A stretch of DNA of 64,000 bases from Spirochaeta africana DSM 8902 (GCF_000242595.2 NC_017098.1:3148501-3212500); one strand, 5' to 3'. Positions 19,590-27,586 are shown, numbered from the stretch's first letter. Notes: generated by a model from the sequence alone, not told the origin. Program-made: numbers and translations.

Positions 19590-20882
19590 ATGCACACTTA
19601 TGTAGTAGATGGCAGCTTTCCGATCAAGGGAACCGTACGAGCCAGCGGCAACAAGAACGCCGCACTCCCCTGTATAGCCGCAGCCCTCCTTTCCGAGGAA
19701 GAGGTTGTCCTTCGCAATATCCCCGATATCGAAGACGTCCGCGTACTTATGGACATTCTTCGGGCAATCGGTGCCACCGCCGAAAACCCGGAGCAGGGTG
19801 TCTGGCGAGTCAAGGCATCCAGTATCTCTACCCACGAGATCCCGGCACAGCTGGCACGCCGGGTACGGGCATCAATACTGCTTGCCGGCCCCATGCTGGC
19901 ACGTACCGGCAAGGTCATCCTGCCCCCGCCGGGCGGAGATGTCATTGGGCGCCGCCGCCTGGACACCCATTTCCTGGCATTGTCCGGCCTCGGGGCAAGG
20001 ATCGAGTACGATGCCTTTTTCACCATGACCGCCAACAAACTGGTAGGCCTCCCTCTCTTCCTGGATGAGGCATCGGTAACCGCAACCGAAAACGCCATCA
20101 TGGCTGCCTCGCTTGCCGAGGGTGAAACCGTGATCGAGAACTGTGCCAGTGAGCCACATGTCCAGGATCTGTGTAACATGCTGAACGCGATGGGGGCCAA
20201 AATCAGCGGAATCGGATCGAATATCCTCCGCATCACCGGGGTAAAGAAACTGCATGGAACCGACTTTGCGATCGGCACCGACTTCATGGAGGTTGGCTCG
20301 CTGATAGGCATGGCAGCGGTTACCCGTGGCGAACTGGAGATCCAGCAGGCTGCACCCCACAACCTCAAGATGGTCAAAATCGGATTCCAGAAGCTTGGAA
20401 TACACTGGGAAACCGATGGGTCCTCGATATTTGTCCCCTCGCGGCAGAAGCTGGCGGTGCAGAATGACCTTGGCGGCGCGGTTCCCAAGATCGACGACGC
20501 GCCATGGCCGGGCTTCCCCCCGGATCTGACCAGTATCATGACCGTGGTTGCTACCCAGGTCGCCGGTACCATCCTGATCCACGAAAAAATGTTTGAATCC
20601 AGAATGTTTTTCGTAGACAAACTGATCGGCATGGGAGCCCAGATTATTCTGTGCGATCCGCATCGCGCGGTGGTATCCGGTCCCGCCCGGCTTACCGGCT
20701 CTGTGCTGGTATCTCCGGACGTACGTGCCGGCATGGCCATGCTGATCGCCGCAATGTGCGCCGAAGGCCAGAGTGAGATCCACAATGTGTATCAGATTGA
20801 GCGTGGTTACGAACGATTGGTCGAGCGACTGTCATCCATTGGTGCTCGCATCGAACGCCGCGCCGAAAGCACCGAGTCATAG
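19590..20882 (+). CDS. murA: UDP-N-acetylglucosamine 1-carboxyvinyltransferase with Asp at the fosfomycin-target position
   Basis: A 430-residue EPSP-synthase-fold enzyme, first committed step of peptidoglycan synthesis (transfers enolpyruvate from PEP to UDP-GlcNAc). Motifs: GTVRASGNKNAALPCIAAALL (catalytic Lys of the K-N-A motif), RVRASILLAGPMLAR, the active-site loop PPPGGDVIGRRRLDTH, and PWPGFPPDLTS near residue 305. The loop residue equivalent to E. coli Cys115 is Asp117 here (GAT at 19938-19940). That substitution is known to give fosfomycin-insensitive MurA in Mycobacterium, Chlamydia and Borrelia. Its 3' end overlaps a convergent J-domain gene by 76 nt. Confidence 0.97.
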   Translation: MHTYVVDGSFPIKGTVRASGNKNAALPCIAAALLSEEEVVLRNIPDIEDVRVLMDILRAIGATAENPEQGVWRVKASSISTHEIPAQLARRVRASILLAGPMLARTGKVILPPPGGDVIGRRRLDTHFLALSGLGARIEYDAFFTMTANKLVGLPLFLDEASVTATENAIMAASLAEGETVIENCASEPHVQDLCNMLNAMGAKISGIGSNILRITGVKKLHGTDFAIGTDFMEVGSLIGMAAVTRGELEIQQAAPHNLKMVKIGFQKLGIHWETDGSSIFVPSRQKLAVQNDLGGAVPKIDDAPWPGFPPDLTSIMTVVATQVAGTILIHEKMFESRMFFVDKLIGMGAQIILCDPHRAVVSGPARLTGSVLVSPDVRAGMAMLIAAMCAEGQSEIHNVYQIERGYERLVERLSSIGARIERRAESTES

Positions 20883-21580
20883 GCGGTTCTGATCCGCTGA
20901 AAGGCATCCGAACTCTGCTCCTGCCGCTCTGCATCCAGTGGAGCGGCAGCATCCGGATGAAACTGCACCGCCAGCCGGCGATACGCTGCCTTGATCTGCT
21001 GTTCAGTGGCCCGAGGGCTTACCCCCAGAATCCGGTACGCGGTTGCAAGATCAGGAATATCCGTTGCCTTGACATCCTCCTGCCGATCAGCACCTGATGC
21101 ATGTCGCTGCTGCAGAAGCTCTGGAATATCCCGGACTGCACCCCCGGATATCCCGAAACACTGCCGCAGCATCCCGGCATGCCCTGCATCCAGCTGATCC
21201 TCCAGCATCTCCAGCAGCGGCCCTAAAGGCAGCTGTTCTGCTTCTGCGCCAAGCTGTTCGATGTAGTCACGGATCTGCCGGAACCTCAGCTGGGCCTTTC
21301 CGCCAAGGCCTCTCCCGATATCCTGCTCAAGCGTCTGAAAGACCCCCGGGTTGTGCCTGCGGGCAACATGCAGCCCTATCCGCGCCACGCCGATTACCGT
21401 GAGATCAGCCGGATCAAGCCCACATGGCTGTGCCTGCCGCAGACAGCCTGTCACCGCCCGCCAGCGCTGTCGCTCGTATCGGGCGTAATCCACCAGCATA
21501 CCAAGCCCGAAGCCGAATGGTATCCCCAGCGGACCGATAACACCGCCAATAATTGCACCGGCTATCCTGCCGCCCCACAT
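20807..21580 (-). CDS. membrane-associated J-domain (DnaJ-like) protein
   Basis: About 257 residues. The N-terminus is a glycine-rich hydrophobic stretch (GGRIAGAIIGGVIGPLGIPFG) reminiscent of DjlA-type or TerB-linked J proteins. The middle is helical. Residues about 185-245 form a J domain (AYRILGVSPRATEQQIKAAY, HPD in VQFHPDAA), the part that stimulates DnaK ATPase. The start is uncertain: ATG 21580 lies 4 nt after the upstream stop, and a GTG at 21592 has GGGAG about 10 nt before it. Last gene of the 24283-21585 membrane-protein operon. Its 3' end runs 76 nt into murA on the other strand. Confidence 0.8.
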   Translation of the reverse strand: MWGGRIAGAIIGGVIGPLGIPFGFGLGMLVDYARYERQRWRAVTGCLRQAQPCGLDPADLTVIGVARIGLHVARRHNPGVFQTLEQDIGRGLGGKAQLRFRQIRDYIEQLGAEAEQLPLGPLLEMLEDQLDAGHAGMLRQCFGISGGAVRDIPELLQQRHASGADRQEDVKATDIPDLATAYRILGVSPRATEQQIKAAYRRLAVQFHPDAAAPLDAERQEQSSDAFQRIRTAYDSVLSARRSMRAPMDDSRSTNRS

Positions 21581-21584
21581 GCGG

Positions 21585-23342
21585 TTACGCACGTACCATA
21601 CACTCCCGGGTAGTAAAAAAGAGTACCGCGGCAAAAAGAACCACCTGAAGCAGCAGCAGCGCTGTCAGCCCGCCCGCGAACCCCCAGGTGCTCACTGCAG
21701 CTCCGGTTGCCACCCGGACCATGTATTCGTATAGCCGCACGCTATATCCTGACAGCAGCGGCAGCAACGGCAGCGCCAGCAGGCCAAGCAGCGGGGGGCG
21801 ACCGTAATACCTGCTATGCATTCGTATTGCCAGTCCGATAGCGGCAAACAGCAAAATAAACATGCTGAACGGCCGTGTCAGCAGCAGCAGAAAAGCGGTT
21901 GCTGGCAGCAGGATATCAAACCCGTATTGAGGCAGCACCTGCATCGCCCGGAACAATCCCAGCGGAGATGCAGTATCAAGCTTACCGTCAAAAGCCTCCA
22001 GCTCCCGTACGCCGATATCCAGCTGCAGCAGTAATGAGCTGTCGTCAGCCGGCCTGCCCTGGTGATAGGTTGGCAGCTGCTGGATCTCGGGGTACTCCGG
22101 GTGTATTCCGTGCAGGCTTATCGCGATCGGGCGTGATTCTCCTGACACAAGCTTGCCAAACGGGGCAGTAAGATGCGCCGCAATCTCACCCTCGGGGCTG
22201 ATCCTGAGAACCTCGATATCCCGGAAAAACACCCCGCCTCCCCCGTATACCATCCGTTCAATCGAAACCAGTTCCCGCATCTCCGGGTTCCACTGGTGGA
22301 TAAAGGTCAGATCAGCGTACCCCGGCAGCGTCAGCACCTCCTGCGCCTCGGGAATAAAATAGGTCATATCGCGCACACCCTGGATACCCAGTTCCTGATC
22401 GCCGTGGATGGCAATCGGGAGGTACCGCCGGACATCCGGATCCAGGGGATGGGATTGCTGCAGCTCATGAAAAATGTAATACGCAGAAACCGGATCATTG
22501 CGCAGCAGCGCCTCCATACCACGCTGTTTTGCCCTGAACAGCTGCTGATCCTGTTGTTCCTGCTGCGAAAGCCCCGCATTGCTCACCCTGGGTACCGGCC
22601 CGATCTGCTGTCGGATCTGCTGTACGAATTCGGCGATGTCAGCACGACTCGGATCAATGCGATAGGCCAGCTGTGCATAGAACACCGCCGTATGAAAGTC
22701 CTCATTCCGGTACAGGCGCTGTGCCCGCTCCAGAAGGTCAGCGGCTCTCTGCTCCTGAACATCACTGCGGCGGGGAACTGCCGTTGCCGGCTGTTCTTCA
22801 TCCTGCCGCAGCACCAGTTCCCGCTGCAGATTCAGCAGGCGCAGCTGCGCATCATCGTCATCTTCCCAGATCGACACATACTCCTGCAGCGCCAGGACCG
22901 CCGATGCATAGTCGCCGTCATCGATATAGGCATCGACCGACTCAATCAGCGCCTGGGCTCGCTCGGTGTCCCGGAGATAGCTGTCGCGAGCGCGGGTTAC
23001 CTGTGGATACACGGCAAACTGCACTACGGCAGCCAGAACAGTCAGCACCAGCACCAGCGTGACCAGCTTTTGCATGAATTTGACCACCTCGCCAACCTCA
23101 GTGGGCAGTTCCCGGCGAGGTATACCAAGCGAAAAGGTGATCAAACCACCGGTAATGGTAAGGATAATCAGGACATCGAACCAGCGGATAAAACTCTCAG
23201 CCGCGACCCAGGCCGCAAAATACCGTCTGTCAACACCGCTGAGGGGAAAATCCTGGATTGCCAGCACCAGGAAATAGGCCAGTCCGATAAAATAGACCGC
23301 AGAAAGGATAGCCCCGAAACGGAGGAAGGGTTTGCCGCTCAT
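21585..23342 (-). CDS. membrane protein of unknown function with TPR-like region
   Basis: 585 residues, not recognised. Hydrophobic segments at about residues 10-30, 55-75 and 90-112; then a long soluble, mainly helical part with TPR-like spacing (DGDYASAVLALQEY, NEDFHTAVFYAQLAY); a beta-rich stretch around 330-440; then four or five further membrane segments to the end. The arrangement (membrane-soluble-membrane) recalls envelope transport permeases, but no motif confirms it. ATG overlaps the stop of the upstream gene by 4 nt, so the two proteins are probably partners. Confidence 0.7.
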   Translation of the reverse strand: MSGKPFLRFGAILSAVYFIGLAYFLVLAIQDFPLSGVDRRYFAAWVAAESFIRWFDVLIILTITGGLITFSLGIPRRELPTEVGEVVKFMQKLVTLVLVLTVLAAVVQFAVYPQVTRARDSYLRDTERAQALIESVDAYIDDGDYASAVLALQEYVSIWEDDDDAQLRLLNLQRELVLRQDEEQPATAVPRRSDVQEQRAADLLERAQRLYRNEDFHTAVFYAQLAYRIDPSRADIAEFVQQIRQQIGPVPRVSNAGLSQQEQQDQQLFRAKQRGMEALLRNDPVSAYYIFHELQQSHPLDPDVRRYLPIAIHGDQELGIQGVRDMTYFIPEAQEVLTLPGYADLTFIHQWNPEMRELVSIERMVYGGGGVFFRDIEVLRISPEGEIAAHLTAPFGKLVSGESRPIAISLHGIHPEYPEIQQLPTYHQGRPADDSSLLLQLDIGVRELEAFDGKLDTASPLGLFRAMQVLPQYGFDILLPATAFLLLLTRPFSMFILLFAAIGLAIRMHSRYYGRPPLLGLLALPLLPLLSGYSVRLYEYMVRVATGAAVSTWGFAGGLTALLLLQVVLFAAVLFFTTRECMVRA

Positions 23343-24283
23343 CCACGAACCTCCTCATTCCAGGTTGCAAAAGGCGCCAGCAGGGCTCCCCAGGCAAGCA
23401 GCACCGCTGCCATTACCGCCATGAGCACGGTCGGCAACAGCCAGTGCTCGACCTCCCCGAGTACAATCCCGGAGAACTCCTGTACAACCGGACGATTTGC
23501 CGCAGAGATGACCCACAGAACGGCGCGTACCACCGATACCATTAACAGGGCATTCAACAGCGGCCAGCGGGTGAGTCGGACCAGGGTCCACAATGACAGA
23601 AAGACCGCAGTCGCCACCCCGGTAAGCAGCACGCGAAGCAGCCATGATTCATGTCGCAGCAGGTTGTTGTAGTGTTGCAGATCCGCAATCAGCCCGGTCA
23701 GCTCGGCGGGAACAGTGTACAGCGACCAGCGTGCGGTATGGGCATCTGCCAGCGGAAACTCATGTCCCTGAAGCAGCACAATATTTTCTGCGGGGTCAAT
23801 AATACCTTCAGGGTACCGCTGCCAGCCCGGCAGGCTGCCGTCATGGCGAAATACCTCCCGCACCGTTACCCCCTGGATTGAGCCAAACACGAAACTGCTC
23901 CGGGTATCCTGGTAGAGATACCCGGGCACCGGTCGCAGTCTGATACTGGTCTGAAAACCCGCATCATCCGCCATCCATACCGGCATGCTCAACAACCCGA
24001 ACAGTACACCCCAGGCAGCGATACCCGCAGGAAGAATACTCAGGGGATTGCGTTTGAGGTGATGCAATGCACTGAACAGAGCAAACAGAATGGCGAAAAT
24101 CCAGCCTGGGAGGATGCTGTTTTGCAAAGCCTGGAGCAGATGCGGCGCAAAACCCGATTCCAGCTGCACCGCCGCAGTACCGACCCGCCCCACCGAAACC
24201 GTAAAGAGTGCCAGAGAAAGCAGGCCGATTGCCGCAACGGCTGCGGCCAGAAACCTCACCAGTATTTTCAGGGATACCTTCAC
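23339..24283 (-). CDS. membrane protein of unknown function
   Basis: 314 residues, not recognised. Three N-terminal membrane segments (about 8-30, 50-68 and 80-102), a beta-rich soluble domain of roughly 110 residues (about 103-205), then three membrane segments (about 215-235, 240-262, 280-305). First gene of a three-gene operon (overlap of 4 nt with the next gene). GTG start at 24283 with no Shine-Dalgarno; a leaderless-type promoter lies immediately upstream, next to the candidate origin. The layout resembles LptF/LptG-like permeases only in general form. Confidence 0.7.
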   Translation of the reverse strand: MKVSLKILVRFLAAAVAAIGLLSLALFTVSVGRVGTAAVQLESGFAPHLLQALQNSILPGWIFAILFALFSALHHLKRNPLSILPAGIAAWGVLFGLLSMPVWMADDAGFQTSIRLRPVPGYLYQDTRSSFVFGSIQGVTVREVFRHDGSLPGWQRYPEGIIDPAENIVLLQGHEFPLADAHTARWSLYTVPAELTGLIADLQHYNNLLRHESWLLRVLLTGVATAVFLSLWTLVRLTRWPLLNALLMVSVVRAVLWVISAANRPVVQEFSGIVLGEVEHWLLPTVLMAVMAAVLLAWGALLAPFATWNEEVRG

Positions 24284-24289
24284 CTCAAA

Positions 24290-24318
24290 AACGTAGCACG
24301 ACCACCCGAGGATTGCAA
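24290..24318 (-). promoter_or_regulatory. leaderless-type promoter of the 24283 operon
   Basis: On the minus strand TTGCAA (24313-24318), 17-nt spacer, TACGTT (24290-24295), exactly 6 nt to the GTG at 24283. No Shine-Dalgarno sequence, and the start codon is GTG. Confidence 0.5.
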
Positions 24319-24670
24319 TTAAAACAGGACACTCTTCGGTCGTTATATAACGCCTGAAGAGTTTTCCCGATCATTATCCAGAGGTTATCCCGGAATCAGC
24401 AAAGTTATCCACAAGTTATTCACCCTGAACCCTTGCAGCAATATTGAATTATCTCAAATTTGTGTAACCGGATTTCAGTAGAAATTTCTGGCAACGGTTT
24501 ATAAACTGTTACTGTGTAACATTATACACATGTTATTAAACCAGTTGGTACGGGGATTGAATTCAGAAATACAACCGGGGTAAATTTCTGTGAGGGGGTG
24601 ACACGAATTCATCATTATTTCCACATGTTATCCACAAGCTTCCGGGTTGACACACAGCCAATCCCGGAAT
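24319..24670. other. oriC: candidate replication origin (DnaA-box cluster in AT-rich intergenic DNA)
   Basis: A gene-free, visibly AT-rich stretch in a GC-rich neighbourhood. Exact DnaA boxes (TTATNCACA), all on the plus strand: TTATCCACA 24405-24413, TTATACACA 24522-24530, TTATCCACA 24628-24636. Near matches: TTATCCAGA 24374-24382 and TTATTCACC 24416-24424. AT-rich runs lie between (around 24440-24460 and 24495-24540). No dnaA or dnaN is in the window. Alternatives are a DnaA-titration site or DnaA-controlled promoter region. Confidence 0.6.
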
Positions 24671-25258
24671 TTATATCCTGATCCCTGCAGCACCTTCCAG
24701 CATGTAGCCGATTCCACGCACAGAGCGTATAGAAACCCCGGATCCGTTCTGCTGCAATCTGCGCCGTAGCCGGGAAATACACATGTCGAGACACCGACTT
24801 TCGGGTGACCCGCCAATAATTTCCTGCAATACCGCCCTGGATACCGGCTGGTTCACCTGGTCCTGCAGGATATCCAGGACAATCCGGTCCCGCCGGGCAA
24901 GACCGGAACAGGAATCCGGCTGTGGTCGCCCGACGGGGTTTCCCAGACACCGCTGGATCCGGTACTCGAGTTCGACCGGGCTGCACGGCAGTCGCACGAA
25001 ATCATCCATGCCCATCTCGATAGCCTGCGCCATGCTGTCGGCCGATCCGTATCGCAGAACCGCTCGAAAAAACACCGGCAGATCCATTCCGGCAGGAACC
25101 ATGGCTATTGTACGATCCCAGTGGCTGCGAGCCGGCAGACGGTACACAACAGGGAAACCGCACAAAAAAGCCGAACCCTGCAGTAAAGCTCTGCACTGTT
25201 CGGCTATTCCGTGGATCCAGATAGTATAATCGGCATCAGCTGCCGGAGGATTCGTCAT
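24671..25258 (-). CDS. winged-helix (OmpR-type) regulator with atypical receiver-like N-terminus
   Basis: About 195 residues. The C-terminal 90 residues form an OmpR/PhoB winged helix (RRDRIVLDILQDQVNQPVSR, SRCLDMCISRLRRRL, SIRSVRGIGYML). The N-terminal part is receiver-sized and ends with a receiver-like MDDFVRLPCSPVELEYRIQ. However, I cannot find the acidic pocket, the phosphorylated Asp on strand 3 or the conserved Lys, so phosphorylation is doubtful. ATG 25258 is the likely start, inside the end of pspA (23-nt overlap); earlier in-frame starts exist. Its 3' end borders the DnaA-box region. Confidence 0.75.
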   Translation of the reverse strand: MTNPPAADADYTIWIHGIAEQCRALLQGSAFLCGFPVVYRLPARSHWDRTIAMVPAGMDLPVFFRAVLRYGSADSMAQAIEMGMDDFVRLPCSPVELEYRIQRCLGNPVGRPQPDSCSGLARRDRIVLDILQDQVNQPVSRAVLQEIIGGSPESRCLDMCISRLRRRLQQNGSGVSIRSVRGIGYMLEGAAGIRI

Positions 25259-26018
25259 CCTGCAGCTTCTTCTTGAGTTCTGCCAGATCGTCGTCTTCGA
25301 CATCTCCGGTATTCTGTGCCGTGTCACCCTGAGGGCCTTCAAGCGCTATCTTCTGCTTGAGATCCTCCAGCATGGTATCGGGCGTGCCGCCAGAGGAGCC
25401 CTCAAGCGCCTGGAACTGTTTCTCGATGTCATCCTCGGTACTGCCACTGTTCACCAGCTCGCCAAGGGCCTCAGTCTCAGCCTCCATGTCCTCGATACGG
25501 CGATTCATCCGGTCGAACACCTCAAAGGCAGAGGTATCGCTGAGCCCACCCATGGTCTCATGGATACGCTTCTGGGCCTCTACCCGCTTGGAGCGCGCAA
25601 TCAGGAGATTCTTTTTTCGCTGGGCTTCCTCAATCTTTTGCTGCAAGCCACGCAGGTGGGTTTTCAGTTTCTCCACCGCCTGGTGCTGTGACTCCCATTG
25701 TTCCCGATACTGCCCGGCATACTCATCGCTCTCGCGTTTGCGCCCGAGCGCCTCGCGCGCCAGGTCTTCCTTGCCAGCTTTGAGTGCCAGGATGGCGCGA
25801 TTCTCCCAGTCTGCCGACTGCTTGAGCTGCTCATTCATTTGACGCTCAATGCGTTTTTCATCGGCGATTGCACCGGCGACGCTTTTTTTTACCTCGATCA
25901 GCTGCTGATTCATATCAGTGATCAGCTGATTCAGCATCTTCTCCGGATTCTCGGCCTTTGAGATGGCACTATTCAGATTTGCTTTTACTACACGTTTGAA
26001 ACGGTCAAAAAACCCCAC
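25236..26018 (-). CDS. PspA/IM30 family membrane-stress protein
   Basis: 260 residues, mostly long coiled-coil helices, starting GFFDRFKRVVKANLNSAISKAENPEKML as PspA/Vipp1 proteins do (amphipathic helix 0 that binds membrane). Later family pattern: IADEKRIERQMNEQ, WENRAILALKAGKEDLAREAL. The C-terminus is acidic (DVEDDDLAELKKKLQDDE). These ESCRT-III-like proteins form oligomers that protect a damaged inner membrane. GTG 26018 is the start: AAGGAG lies 7 nt before it and the family N-terminus begins there. The following winged-helix gene overlaps its end. Confidence 0.92.
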   Translation of the reverse strand: MGFFDRFKRVVKANLNSAISKAENPEKMLNQLITDMNQQLIEVKKSVAGAIADEKRIERQMNEQLKQSADWENRAILALKAGKEDLAREALGRKRESDEYAGQYREQWESQHQAVEKLKTHLRGLQQKIEEAQRKKNLLIARSKRVEAQKRIHETMGGLSDTSAFEVFDRMNRRIEDMEAETEALGELVNSGSTEDDIEKQFQALEGSSGGTPDTMLEDLKQKIALEGPQGDTAQNTGDVEDDDLAELKKKLQDDESSGS

Positions 26019-26117
26019 GGGAAACTCCTTGTCGGTGCGGCCTGTATCCTGCAATACAGGCGCCGCCAGCATACTGCACCGACAGAATATCGCGCATGCC
26101 GGCAGCCGTCCAGTCTG

Positions 26118-26669
26118 TTAACCGAGAAACACCTGTCCGCCGGAGTCTATAGCCAGAATGGTTTTGCACTCCGAACACCGGAATCTTCCGGCCTTGGTAG
26201 CCTTGAGCTTTGTTGAACAGATCGGACACTTGAAGATCTTGGGAAAGATTGAGGTGGATTCCTGTTTGCCACCCTCGGAAAAAAATGCGACCGCATCATC
26301 CAGGGTATCCTTGATCGAAAAGAACTGGGAAAAACCGAGCAGCTGAAATACCTCGTATACCTTCGGCTGGATCTGAAGCAGCACAAGATCCCCGCCCTTG
26401 GGCTTTAACGCTTTCAAAAAGGCGGTAAAGGCGCCGATACCGGTACTCGATACATAGTTCAGCGCGCTGCACTGGAATATCAGGCGACTGTAGCCTGCCT
26501 CGATCGCCTTGGAAACGCGCTTCTGGAAAAAATTGGAATTATAGGTGTCGATATACCCGTTCAGGTGAAAGACCAGACAGGTTTTGCATGAGTCAACACC
26601 CTCGAGATTGATTTTTAGGCTTTCATCCTTCTCGTCATCAAAGCCCGGTACAATATCATTGTTGTTCAT
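26118..26669 (-). CDS. STAS-domain protein with C-terminal zinc ribbon
   Basis: 183 residues. Residues about 20-130 are a STAS domain like anti-anti-sigma factors (VFHLNGYIDTYNSNFFQK, then LNYVSSTGIGAFTAFLKAL, where the Ser of the S-S-T-G-I-G motif is the usual phosphorylation site). Residues about 145-175 form a compact zinc ribbon: CPIC, then CSEC 13 residues later. Zinc ribbons are not a normal part of anti-sigma antagonists, so it may bind nucleic acid or another protein. A strong RBS (AAAGGAG) lies before ATG 26669, with a near-consensus promoter about 50 nt upstream. Confidence 0.85.
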   Translation of the reverse strand: MNNNDIVPGFDDEKDESLKINLEGVDSCKTCLVFHLNGYIDTYNSNFFQKRVSKAIEAGYSRLIFQCSALNYVSSTGIGAFTAFLKALKPKGGDLVLLQIQPKVYEVFQLLGFSQFFSIKDTLDDAVAFFSEGGKQESTSIFPKIFKCPICSTKLKATKAGRFRCSECKTILAIDSGGQVFLG

Positions 26670-26719
26670 GCTGCTCCTTTAACCACAGATCCGTTGTTTT
26701 ACATACTATCGTAGTCTGA

Positions 26720-26748
26720 GGATAGTAACACCGCAAGCTTTTGTCAAA
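26720..26748 (-). promoter_or_regulatory. sigma-70-type promoter of the STAS gene
   Basis: Minus strand TTGACA (26743-26748), 17-nt spacer, TATCCT (26720-26725). The expected start near 26713 gives a leader of about 44 nt that contains the AAAGGAG ribosome site. Confidence 0.7.
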
Positions 26749-26761
26749 TACCATATCCTCA

Positions 26762-27547
26762 TTAGTATTTTCGGTACGTCTGCATGTTTATTATAGCACC
26801 ATTTTGGAAGATTTCCTCCCTTTCTGCAATTCTCCATACCAGCTGCGCACAGATATCCGGATTGGACAGTCCCCGTGTACCGGCCAATCGGCTATAGCGT
26901 GCCCGCTGCTCGCTGTTCAGGTACTCGGTATCAACAAAATCCGGACAGATACAGACGGTGCGCACCCCGTCTTCCGGCCCGGGCTGCCCCGCGACGTGCT
27001 CTTGTTCCTCGGCATGCTCTTCGCTGGCCATGGCAGCCGAGCGGGCTGCCACCACCACCCCGGCCTTGGCAGCCGCATAGGCAGCAATCCGCCGGTAGCC
27101 GCGCAGCTCGTCACCGCCGGTGCCGCCAAACAGCACAACCGTACCGCTGCCGCGCCCGTGCATGCATGGCAACAGCCGGGAAAGCAGCATACCCGGCAGC
27201 ACCAGGTTGTGCAGCGCCATCCGCTGCCAGCTTACCGCTGCGGTGTCTTTCAGACGCCCCTCGAAGAGCGGGCCATATGCACACACTACCACATCAGGAA
27301 GCGGCTGCCGGCGGATCCACCGCTCGAAACGCCGAATTGAACCCATACCCCTGAACCTGCGCACGCTGCCGTGAACCCGACCCGGCAGCTGCCGCCGCAC
27401 TGCCTCTCGCTCCAGCTGCCTGACCCGGCTCCGGGTACTGCCGGTAAACCGAACCACGGCACCCTGACCGGCTGCCTGCAGTACAATCGCTCTGCCGATA
27501 CCACCGCTGCCGCCAATTACCAGCCAGCGTGTTTCTTGACCGCTCAT
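26762..27547 (-). CDS. short-chain dehydrogenase/reductase (SDR) family protein
   Basis: About 261 residues. Rossmann NAD(P) motif WLVIGGSGGIGRAIVLQAAGQG at the N-terminus, VVCAYGP in the N-A-G position, and the catalytic YxxxK in AAYAAAKAGVVVAARS. The Ser that normally sits 13 residues before the Tyr is not in place (sequence GGTGGDEL there; a Thr is one residue off), so activity may be altered. Substrate unknown. ATG 27547 gives a normal family start; an upstream in-frame ATG at 27583 would overlap the divergent gene's leader. AAGG lies 6 nt before the start. Confidence 0.85.
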   Translation of the reverse strand: MSGQETRWLVIGGSGGIGRAIVLQAAGQGAVVRFTGSTRSRVRQLEREAVRRQLPGRVHGSVRRFRGMGSIRRFERWIRRQPLPDVVVCAYGPLFEGRLKDTAAVSWQRMALHNLVLPGMLLSRLLPCMHGRGSGTVVLFGGTGGDELRGYRRIAAYAAAKAGVVVAARSAAMASEEHAEEQEHVAGQPGPEDGVRTVCICPDFVDTEYLNSEQRARYSRLAGTRGLSNPDICAQLVWRIAEREEIFQNGAIINMQTYRKY

Positions 27548-27564
27548 AAGAAACCTTCTATGCT
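27536..27564 (+). promoter_or_regulatory. sigma-70-type promoter of the 27587 gene
   Basis: TTGACC (27536-27541), 17-nt spacer, TATGCT (27559-27564). The predicted transcription start near 27571 gives a leader of about 16 nt carrying AAGGAG. The -35 element overlaps the start of the divergent SDR gene. Confidence 0.65.
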
Positions 27565-27586
27565 TTTCGCTAAGGAGCGTCAAGCA

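Noticed and set aside
22173-23672. Plus-strand open frame of 499 codons opposite the 21585-23342 and 23339-24283 genes
   Set aside because: It runs antisense to two overlapping genes with normal membrane-protein features, lacks a ribosome site and any family pattern, and has a His/Arg/Gln-rich composition typical of reverse frames in GC-rich genes.
24319-24670. Plasmid-type iteron array
   Set aside because: The repeated 9-mers match the DnaA-box consensus with irregular spacing and there is no Rep gene nearby; flanking genes are chromosomal housekeeping or envelope genes.
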